A DNA stretch of 17,224 bases, taken from positions 1 to 17,224 of the forward strand of contig JAMCRS010000338.1 of the NCBI GenBank assembly GCA_023380675.1. Reading direction: 5' to 3'. The position numbers and the translations under genes are program-made. The notes beneath the pieces were generated by a model. It was not told the DNA's origin. It saw only the letters and a program-made list of their open reading frames with translations, and did not search any database. Below, piece after piece: positions 1-6,309 of the stretch (its first letter is position 1; every line of letters starts with the position of its first letter). The DNA is from Chloroflexota bacterium (GTDB taxonomy: Bacteria > Chloroflexota > Anaerolineae > UBA4142).

Positions 1-702
1 GTTGCGCAGGCACAGGCTGCGCTCGACGCGGTCACGGCCAGCTTCGTCAAGATCAAGGCGGGGCCTACCATCGACGACGTCGCCCAAGCCAAGTCGAATC
101 TGGATCGCGCCAAAGAAGCGCTCGATCAGGCCCAGGCTGCTTTCGACCGCATCGGCGGCGACAGCAATCCGTTCGCCGCTGCCTTGCCTCAGACGCTCGC
201 CCTTCAGCAAGCCTATAGCGCGTATCAAGGCGCGGTCGCGTCGTTCAACCTCACCGTGAATCACCCGACGGCGTCCGAGCTTGCCTTCACGCAGGCACAG
301 GTCACAGAGGCACAGGCCGCGCTCGACCTCGCGAAACAGACGCTGGCGAACGCAAAGATCGTCGCGCCGTTTGACGGGACCGCCGCATGGATCGGTCCGC
401 ACGTCGGCGAGTACGTCTCCCCCGGCGCTCCGGCTATTACGCTGGTCGACCTGTCCCATCTGCAAGTGTCGGTCGGCGTGGACGAGAACGCGCTCCCGCT
501 TCTGAAGGTCGGACAATCTGCCGCCATCAAGCTGGATGCGCTTCCCGGCGCGACGCTCACCGGCCGCGTCGGCAAGATCGGAGACCTGGCGACGACCACC
601 GGCGGAATCGTCAGCGTGCCGGTCACGATCGACGTCGACTCGACTCAAGCCCCCGTCTTTGCGGGCTTGAGTGCAACCGTAGACATAGACACGGGCAGGT
701 AG
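1..702 (+). CDS. HlyD-family efflux periplasmic/extracytoplasmic adaptor subunit, C-terminal part (5' end outside window)
   Basis: The reading frame is open from base 1, so the N-terminus lies upstream; 233 residues are visible. Adaptors of this family link an inner-membrane pump (ABC, RND or MFS) to the exterior. Residues 1-115 are Ala/Gln-rich heptads (AQAQAALDAV, TEAQAALDLAKQTLANA), the second half of the alpha-helical hairpin. The second lipoyl half-motif follows (AKIVAPFDGTAAWIGPHVGEYV, split by family convention at VAPFDG), then a beta-barrel domain (LVDLSHLQVSVGVDENALPLLKVGQ) and a terminal strand region ending FAGLSATVDIDTGR. A TTG at 184 could be mistaken for a start, but coding similarity to the hairpin continues upstream of it. 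The next gene downstream is a second adaptor-like protein, so both may belong to one efflux locus extending left of the window. Confidence 0.88.
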   Translation, partial: VAQAQAALDAVTASFVKIKAGPTIDDVAQAKSNLDRAKEALDQAQAAFDRIGGDSNPFAAALPQTLALQQAYSAYQGAVASFNLTVNHPTASELAFTQAQVTEAQAALDLAKQTLANAKIVAPFDGTAAWIGPHVGEYVSPGAPAITLVDLSHLQVSVGVDENALPLLKVGQSAAIKLDALPGATLTGRVGKIGDLATTTGGIVSVPVTIDVDSTQAPVFAGLSATVDIDTGR

Positions 703-755
703 GCGACTAGAGCGTCCATGACGCTATGCCCGCGGCGACGTACTCAGAGCTGCAA

Positions 756-1100
756 CCGGCGTGTCATTGCAGCAGCTGCAGCAGCAGGCGGCGGTTTATG
801 CCGCCGAAGCAATCTCGCGCGAGTCCGCGAGAGACTGCTTCGCCAAACAACCACGAGGATTTGGAATCAGGCATCGGTGCATCATGCACGGATCGCGAGC
901 TCCAGCTCCCGAACGGATCCAAGTCGCCGGAATCCGGCGTGTTATTGCGAGGCGGCGGTTTATGCCGCCGAAGCAATCTCGCGCGAGTCCGCCAGAGACT
1001 GCTTCGCCAAACAACCGCGACGATTTGGAATCAGGCATGGGTGGATCATGCACGGATCGCGAGCTCCAGCTCCCGAACGGATCCAAGTCGCCGGAACCGG
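756..1100. repeat. Two tandem copies of a ~165-bp stem-loop intergenic repeat
   Basis: Copy 1 runs from about 756 to 933 and copy 2 from 934 to about 1100; from the shared GGCGGCGGTTTATG (787 and 951) onward the offset is 164 bp, with few differences. Each copy holds two hairpins: GGCGGC-loop-GCCGCC around the TTTAT, and GAAGCAATCTC pairing imperfectly with GAGACTGCTTC about 25 bp later. The string ATTGCGAGG...CGAAGCAATCTC in copy 2 resembles a dispersed stem-loop repeat I know from many bacterial genomes, so this is probably a repeat element rather than a gene. Copy 1 carries 14 extra bases, an AGC/TGC-rich run at 771-786. The 703-1233 gap contains nothing else I can identify; no convincing promoter for the downstream gene was found. 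Confidence 0.85.
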
Positions 1101-1233
1101 AGGGGCAGTCCATTGCGTCACACTCAGGTTAACGGGCTCTTTCAAGTTCAGTCCTGACCAAGGGAAGGAAGCGGTCTTAACGCTCAAAGGGGATGCACAT
1201 CTCGCCCCCAACCATTCAGCAGAGGGGAAAAAC

Positions 1234-1953
1234 ATGAAGAACATACGGAGTATTCTTCCTTTGGCGCTCATCGTCGTCGCGATCGCTCTCCTCGCGGCGC
1301 TCGGCTACCGGTATTGGTATCAGCCGACGTACGACTGGTTCAGTTCGGACGACGCCCAGGTCGCCGGCGCGCTGGTGCGGATCGCGGCGCCGGCCTTTGG
1401 GCAGATCGACAGCGTGGCATTCGACGTGGGAAGTTCAGTGCGGAGAGACCAGGTGATCGCGACGGTGCAAGTGGCGGCACCCCTTGCCAGCAATGCGGCC
1501 GGGCCGTTCGTGCCGCGAGTCTTGGCGCGAGTCACGAGTCCGTTGACCGGCACCGTCGCCGTGCGCGACGTCAGCGCGGGAGACACGGTCGCGGCCGGCC
1601 AGCCGATCGCAACCATCGTCGACTTGTCGGCTCTTTGGGTCGTGGTCAATGTCGACGAAGATCGTATCGCCGGCATTCGACCGGGCCAGCCGGCAGACGT
1701 GCTCGTCTCGGCGACAAGCCAGCCGCTGCGCGGGCGAGTCGCACAGATCGGATCGGCGACAACTGAGGAGACCGCGCCGAACTCCAGCCTGATCGGGACC
1801 ACTTCCGACGCGACCAAAAAAGTGCCGGTCAAGATCGAGTTTGCTTCGGAAGGCGAGCGGCTCGTGCCCGGCATGTCGGCGACCGTCACCATTTACACGA
1901 ACGGAGCGCCGCCGTCGGCCGGGGTTCAGGACCCGGGCGTCAAAACCCCATAA
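1234..1953 (+). CDS. Short HlyD/EmrA-like membrane fusion protein lacking the coiled-coil hairpin
   Basis: 239 residues. The ATG at 1234 is chosen over upstream in-frame codons because AGAGGGG lies 6-7 bases before it and the N-terminus then starts with a membrane anchor (MKNIRSILPLALIVVAIALL). After the anchor comes YDWFSSDDAQVAGALVRIAA, like the start of EmrA-type adaptors (TDDAxVxG). The first half-lipoyl motif (IDSVAFDVGSSVRRDQVIATV) follows, then the second (VTSPLTGTVAVRDVSAGDTVAAGQ, residues ~110-130), and a beta-barrel segment (DLSALWVVVNVDEDRIAGIRPGQ). The two lipoyl halves are separated by only about 20 residues, so the long helical hairpin of normal adaptors is absent. It shares the C-terminal pattern G-x-S-A-T-V-x-I with the adaptor ending at 702. 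It probably works with the same exporter; substrate unknown. Confidence 0.8.
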   Translation: MKNIRSILPLALIVVAIALLAALGYRYWYQPTYDWFSSDDAQVAGALVRIAAPAFGQIDSVAFDVGSSVRRDQVIATVQVAAPLASNAAGPFVPRVLARVTSPLTGTVAVRDVSAGDTVAAGQPIATIVDLSALWVVVNVDEDRIAGIRPGQPADVLVSATSQPLRGRVAQIGSATTEETAPNSSLIGTTSDATKKVPVKIEFASEGERLVPGMSATVTIYTNGAPPSAGVQDPGVKTP

Positions 1954-2036
1954 GCACACGCCTGAGCGTTCGCCCCTCGCCGCCGATCAGCTCGTTCACG
2001 GTCGGGCTTGCTTCCTTTCCAATCTCGCGTACGGGT

Positions 2037-4157
2037 TCATCGCTTCACGACCGCCAGCGGCTTGCGTCGTTTGAGGCGGCCAAAGATGGACGCAGCCAAG
2101 AGAACGGCCGCACCGAGCCACGCCAGGAGACTCGTCCAATTGGCCCAATCCAGTCCTTTGAATTGGACCCGCACTTGATGAGTGCCAGGTTCGAGTCGCA
2201 AGCCCGCCAGAACCACGCCTTGCTGGTAAAGCGGAACGTAGTCAGCCTTCCTCCCGTCGAGGGAGAGCGTTAGCAGATCGGGATAGAACAACACGGGAAG
2301 CTGCACCCACCTGGCTTCAGGTGGAACGACGAGCGAGCATGCCGTTTCCGTCCCCTCTTGACGGCACATCGGCTGACTCATGGTCACCGGCAGCACCGTC
2401 AGGTTGGGATCGGCATTCCGAATCACCAGAGTCTGTGCTCGCACCGCCAGGTGGCGCTGGTCGGTCGACCCGGCCAGCGTGTCGGCCGGAACGAACGTCT
2501 GGTCGGCCGCGAACGAAAGCGAGCACTTGTCCGCCTTTTTGTACGGGCTGGCGGGCAGCGGCCCGTTCAGCGAGATCGTCCACTCGAATGGCCCGACGCC
2601 CAACTGCTTTGTGGCGACCACTTGCTTGTTGTAAAGAAACGAGAGCGTAAAGGTCTGCTCGAAGAATCGTTCCGGTACGTCACCTTTGAAATAAATGAGG
2701 GCTCCCGAAGGCGACGCCGGCAAGCAGGTCGGAAGCACATACTCTTCGCTGAGTCTCAACCAGCTGTCCCAATCGATCAGGGGGATGTTCTCGAGATTCG
2801 TGCGCTGAACGGTCCCAAGATAGTTGTCGGGCTTGGTCAGATAATCGCTCACGCCGGTCACGAGATTTGGCGCCGCAACGATATCGGCCGTCTTGAAATC
2901 GGCGTCGCGGGGAGACGGAAGATAGGAGCTGCTCGCCATCCCGATCAGCAGCAAGCCGGCGATCAGGTGACGACCGTCCAACCGTCCCTTGAACAACCAG
3001 GCCAGCGCGAACGCGCCGAGCAGCGCGCCGGTCCACATCACTTGGGTCAAGAGCCGGTACGGGAACTGGATGATGCGGAGCTGCACCGGCAGCTGCGACC
3101 AAAAGTCGACCGGCGACCAGGTCATGAAGAGCGCCAAGGCAAACAGGACAAGCAGCGCCGCGGCCACACGCGCCGTCCAGCGCCGCCGCGTCAATGTGCC
3201 GTCGACCACGAGCGCGTACAAAACGATTCCAAAGCCGACGAGCATCGGCCAGCCGACGGCGGGATTCAGGTTCGGCGTCGTGAGCTGTCCCGGCTGCGGC
3301 TCCGGCGGGAGCGACGTTGGGGAAAGCAGCGCCGGCAGAGGAGAGATCCAGTTGTAGGAAAAAGGAGGCCACAGCAAATCACGCACGCGCAAATAGTCTG
3401 CCGTCACCCCGGGTCCGAGAAAATAGGCGGCGAGAAGGCCGGCGAACACGACCGCCAGGCCGAGCTTGATCAGTCTCAGCAAATTGCGTCGACTCGTCAC
3501 GCCGACGATCAGGAACAGGATGCCGCCAAAGATACCCGCGTAGACGAACGTGATGATGTGCGTGGTGGCCAGCGCGAACCAGGACAAGCTTGCCGCAAGA
3601 AACCAGCCCGGCCCGCGCGAGGCGTAGCAGCGAAAACTGGTGTAAAGCACGAGCGGCACGAGCCCCTGGGCCCACGCTTCCGTAAACGCGCCCCGCGCGT
3701 GGAGATTGACCAGGAAGTACGGCGCGGCCATGTACAGCACGCCGGCCAGGAACGAGGAAACGGCCGAGCCGGTCAACCACAAGGCGAGCCGGTAGACGAA
3801 ATAGCCTGCGAGGGCCAGGAGCACCCAATACGCCAGCTTGTATGCTGCGTACGGATCGGTTGGCGTCAGGTATTTATAGATGAGCCCGGCCGCGGTGTAG
3901 GGAATCTGGGAATAGAATTGAAAGATCGGATAGCGCCAGCCGTCGTACGAATACGGGCCGACGCGCAAAGGGAATTGCCCTTCGTCGATCGCCAGCTTGG
4001 CCTGGACGATGAGCGCCATGTGATCGGGCAGATCGGGCGCACTCGTCATGACGTCGGAGGCCATTGGCGCGAGGAGCGCGAGCGCGATGGCCGCGTACGC
4101 AAGCGCGACGAACAGCTTGCGCCACCGCGGGCCGGCCGGACGTGCAACTCTAAACAT
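2037..4157 (-). CDS. Polytopic membrane protein, PTPS-related / GT-C glycosyltransferase-like
   Basis: 706 residues. The ATG at 4157 is preceded by GGGAG six bases upstream. TM1 is at residues 14-33, followed by an acidic first loop (DLPDH, residues 42-46, then the LPLRVGPYSYDGW-like segment). This is the arrangement of GT-C membrane glycosyltransferases, which use lipid-linked sugar donors, and of the '6-pyruvoyl-tetrahydropterin synthase-related' membrane family, a name that reflects annotation history, not function. About ten further TM segments follow. Residues ~430-660 form a large, mostly beta-type external domain (GVSDYLTKPDNYL, EEYVLPTCLPASPSG). A last TM (TSLLAWLGAAVLLAASIF) and a basic tail (GRLKRRKPLAVVKR) close the protein. 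It is convergent with the adaptor gene and divergent from the sigma gene at 4460. An internally deleted copy of its 5' region lies at 14663-14850. The acceptor and substrate cannot be told from the sequence. Confidence 0.82.
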   Translation of the reverse strand: MFRVARPAGPRWRKLFVALAYAAIALALLAPMASDVMTSAPDLPDHMALIVQAKLAIDEGQFPLRVGPYSYDGWRYPIFQFYSQIPYTAAGLIYKYLTPTDPYAAYKLAYWVLLALAGYFVYRLALWLTGSAVSSFLAGVLYMAAPYFLVNLHARGAFTEAWAQGLVPLVLYTSFRCYASRGPGWFLAASLSWFALATTHIITFVYAGIFGGILFLIVGVTSRRNLLRLIKLGLAVVFAGLLAAYFLGPGVTADYLRVRDLLWPPFSYNWISPLPALLSPTSLPPEPQPGQLTTPNLNPAVGWPMLVGFGIVLYALVVDGTLTRRRWTARVAAALLVLFALALFMTWSPVDFWSQLPVQLRIIQFPYRLLTQVMWTGALLGAFALAWLFKGRLDGRHLIAGLLLIGMASSSYLPSPRDADFKTADIVAAPNLVTGVSDYLTKPDNYLGTVQRTNLENIPLIDWDSWLRLSEEYVLPTCLPASPSGALIYFKGDVPERFFEQTFTLSFLYNKQVVATKQLGVGPFEWTISLNGPLPASPYKKADKCSLSFAADQTFVPADTLAGSTDQRHLAVRAQTLVIRNADPNLTVLPVTMSQPMCRQEGTETACSLVVPPEARWVQLPVLFYPDLLTLSLDGRKADYVPLYQQGVVLAGLRLEPGTHQVRVQFKGLDWANWTSLLAWLGAAVLLAASIFGRLKRRKPLAVVKR

Positions 4158-4199
4158 CAACACTCCCGAGAAAATCGAAAGGGGAAATGGGCTGGGGCA

Positions 4200-4227
4200 A
4201 TTATATCCTGAAAGACCAGGTAGACAA
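4200..4227 (-). promoter_or_regulatory. Sigma-70 type promoter for the membrane protein gene 2037-4157
   Basis: On the minus strand TTGTCT (4222-4227) and a perfect TATAAT (4200-4205) are separated by 16 bases. Transcription would start near 4193, about 36 bases before the ATG, leaving room for the GGGAG ribosome site. The same promoter is conserved in the duplicated copy at 14815-14842. The 302-bp gap 4158-4459 holds this promoter and the divergent one at 4361; I see nothing else in it. Confidence 0.72.
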
Positions 4228-4360
4228 AAGCGTCCAGTCGCCTGATTTGGAGTGTTACCGAAATCGCACCGTCGCCAGCACGCCAATGTTCTGCGGACGA
4301 CGAGCCGAATTCACCCACGTGGCGCCCTGGCAAACCCGGCACATTTTTCGGCGCATTTCA

Positions 4361-4389
4361 TTGACACTGCGGTTGATGTGTGATAGAGT
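4361..4389 (+). promoter_or_regulatory. Sigma-70 type promoter for module A
   Basis: A perfect TTGACA (4361-4366) is followed after 17 bases by TAGAGT (4384-4389), four of six matches to the -10 consensus. The start of transcription would be near 4396. This excludes an ATG at 4187 as the start of the sigma gene and favours 4415 or 4460. It looks like a housekeeping promoter rather than an ECF-type one. Confidence 0.65.
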
Positions 4390-4459
4390 CGGGACAAGTC
4401 GTACAGCTCATGCGATGTCGCGCGCTCAATCCTACTTTCCGGTTTCATCCTATTACTCA

Positions 4460-5335
4460 ATGTCGAGCATCACCAAGGACACTGTACGCGCTCTATGTCA
4501 CGACCGCGTTGCCGCGCTGCCCGCCCCGGAAATTGAAGGTGTCCGGCTCGAACAGCGCGTGGTGCACTTGGTGGAAGAAAACATCAAGCGCGGTCGCTTT
4601 GCGAAATTCGCCGGCGGCGAATCGAACCGCACCTTCTTCAACCTCGCCGAGTACGTGGACCGCGTTGTCTCTTGTGTGGTTAAGGAAGGACCGCGGATTC
4701 AGGCCTTGCAGGACGGAGACGCCACAGAATGGAACCGCCTGGGCAACTTTTTGTTCACTCGCGCCAAGCCCATCGTCGGCAGATTTCGCGGCAGGGGTGG
4801 GGCCTCGGCTGACGCTTTAGATTTCGCACAAAAGGCTTGCCTCGTCGTCTTTGAGAAGCAATACCCATTCGACATCCCATTTGATGCCTGGGCCACTACG
4901 ATCCTCAACCACCTCATCATAGCGGAACTCACGCGCTCTGGCGACGCGCTGGACCGTCCTCAGCCCCCCGAATCGCTCGAGGATCCCCCGGGCAGAAGTC
5001 TAGAGTCCGGCCTTCCATTGAGTGAACTGCTTGCCAATCCGTCTGCTCTGGCGCCGTTCGAGAAGATCGAGAACCAAAGCCTGCTCCTCGGCGCAATCGA
5101 CCAACTGCGCAGTCCGGCACAACAGTTCGTCATCATTCAGTCTTATCTAAACCAAGTGGAGGACGTGGAGATCGCGCGTCTCTTGGGAAAGACTACGCAA
5201 GCGGTGTACAACTTGCGTCAGCGCGCGTTGCTGTGCTTGAGAAAGACCATCGAGGAGCCACCGCGCGACAAAACACGGCGAAAACCCATCCCGGAGTTGC
5301 CGCGCAAGAAACCGAGGCGAAAACCCATTTCATAA
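4460..5335 (+). CDS. Sigma-70 family (ECF-like) RNA polymerase sigma factor, module A
   Basis: 291 residues from ATG 4460; ATG 4415 is possible. Neither start has a good ribosome site, but 4460 aligns with the start chosen for the paralogue at 10054 (S-x-x-x-D-[TS]-x-R shortly after the start). Residues 1-90 are a helical extension not found in minimal ECF factors. Region 2 is at about 100-160 (DALDFAQKACLVVFEK, then FDAWATTILNHLIIAELTR), and region 4 at about 215-265 (QLRSPAQQFVIIQSYLNQ, EIARLLGKTTQAVYNLRQRA, a helix-turn-helix). The C-terminus is a 13-residue tandem repeat of basic residues, PR[DK]K[TP]RRKPI, at about 268-291. It directs RNA polymerase to a set of promoters. An anti-sigma-like gene follows after 130 bp and then the TPR-CHAT gene, which suggests its release is controlled by that pair. 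Confidence 0.85.
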   Translation: MSSITKDTVRALCHDRVAALPAPEIEGVRLEQRVVHLVEENIKRGRFAKFAGGESNRTFFNLAEYVDRVVSCVVKEGPRIQALQDGDATEWNRLGNFLFTRAKPIVGRFRGRGGASADALDFAQKACLVVFEKQYPFDIPFDAWATTILNHLIIAELTRSGDALDRPQPPESLEDPPGRSLESGLPLSELLANPSALAPFEKIENQSLLLGAIDQLRSPAQQFVIIQSYLNQVEDVEIARLLGKTTQAVYNLRQRALLCLRKTIEEPPRDKTRRKPIPELPRKKPRRKPIS

Positions 5336-5346
5336 AGTGGAGGATT

Positions 5347-5382
5347 CGGCCGGCCTCAACGTCAGACGGACGTTTTCGGCCG
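5347..5382 (+). promoter_or_regulatory. Nested inverted repeat between sigma A and its zinc-finger gene
   Basis: AACGTC (5358-5363), a five-base loop and GACGTT (5369-5374) form a perfect stem followed by TT. CGGCCG flanks it on both sides (5347-5352, 5377-5382), so a longer interrupted stem is possible. It sits just after the sigma stop codon and could act as a weak attenuator or processing site in the A operon. Only the symmetry is visible; the role is inferred. Confidence 0.35.
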
Positions 5383-5465
5383 CTTTCATTCAAGGGTCAA
5401 ACAGAAACGGGAGCCGCCCCAGATTGCTCCGCGAACCGGGGCGGTGTCAGTACGGATACACGGCT

Positions 5466-6308
5466 ATGCAAAAAAACAAACAGAATTCCATTCCGAAACG
5501 CAGCCGACGCTACGCCAAACGCAAGCAGGTTTCGCAGGCACGGAATACGGCGAGAGAGTACCTGAGCGAATCCGAGACACTCGCCCCGCGACTCCAGCGC
5601 TTGGCGCAAGCGATTGTGGGCGCCAAGCCCAGGCGCGCGCTCCTGACGCATCAAGACGCTCAAGAGATGCTGGGGTTTTACGTAGAGCGTGAAAACCGCG
5701 GCGAGAACGCTCGTGACCTGTATCACGACGTTTACGACCATCTGATGAGTTGTGATGACTGTAGAGCTTCGTACGAGCTACTGAAAAGCGCGCGGCCGCG
5801 TGGCGACACCACCAGCCTATCCTCACTTACGAAGCCCAAGATCGATCTGCCGTTCCTGGTGCAATCATCACCCGACGCCGCGTGGAGCAAGCAGGTTCGT
5901 TCTCCGATCGGCGGCGGCCCGCTCGGGTTCGTGCTCAAGATCAAGCCGAGCCATCTCGCTAACGTGCTGGCACGGGCACCCCAATTCGCTGGGCGTGGTG
6001 AGGCCTCGGCCGAGCGATCGCTGCTGCTGTTGGATTCGATCGCGCTCGGCAGTCGCGAGGTCCAAGTGGAGTTGTGGTTACATCGTGCCGCAAGTCCGGA
6101 TCATGCTCGCCTTGAAATCTCCATCGTTTCTTCTTCGCCCTTGCCCGAACCGCTTCGCGTCAAACTCAGTTGGAACGAGCATCAATACTCCTCAGCCGTC
6201 GAACAAGGTCGAGGATGGATCGACCCAATCCCCATATCCGGTTTGGAAAACGCTCGCATCAGTGTAGAGGTTGAAGCCGGACAGCCGACTCCGTCTACCG
6301 AGAGGTAA
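5466..6308 (+). CDS. Zinc-finger anti-sigma-like protein with beta-rich C-terminal domain, module A
   Basis: 280 residues from ATG 5466; a GTG at 5337 is an alternative start with no better ribosome site. A basic N-terminus (KRSRRYAKRKQ) leads to LAPRLQRLAQAIVG and then a zf-HC2/ZAS-type segment, with H92-x3-C96-x2-C99 in DHLMSCDDCRASYELL. The Cys that usually precedes this triad is Ala65 here, so the zinc site may be incomplete or use His62. The motif PKIDLPFL follows. Residues ~125-280 look like a beta-sandwich (VQVELWLHRA, ARLEISIVSSSPLPEP, PLRVKLSWNE, ARISVEVEAG). No membrane segment is seen. The stop is one base before the ATG of the TPR-CHAT gene, so the two are translationally coupled. 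The N-terminal half aligns with the protein at 11221. Role by analogy: inhibitor of sigma A. Confidence 0.72.
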   Translation: MQKNKQNSIPKRSRRYAKRKQVSQARNTAREYLSESETLAPRLQRLAQAIVGAKPRRALLTHQDAQEMLGFYVERENRGENARDLYHDVYDHLMSCDDCRASYELLKSARPRGDTTSLSSLTKPKIDLPFLVQSSPDAAWSKQVRSPIGGGPLGFVLKIKPSHLANVLARAPQFAGRGEASAERSLLLLDSIALGSREVQVELWLHRAASPDHARLEISIVSSSPLPEPLRVKLSWNEHQYSSAVEQGRGWIDPIPISGLENARISVEVEAGQPTPSTER

Positions 6309-6309
6309 C

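Noticed and set aside
718..1233. Coding extension upstream of the short adaptor
   Set aside because: The open frame reads through the stem-loop repeat in two different frames, and the ribosome site and membrane anchor place the start at 1234.
2358..4211. 617-codon open frame on the plus strand, opposite the membrane protein gene
   Set aside because: Its product is Arg/Gln/Glu-rich with no domain, while the minus strand gives a clear membrane protein with promoter and ribosome site.
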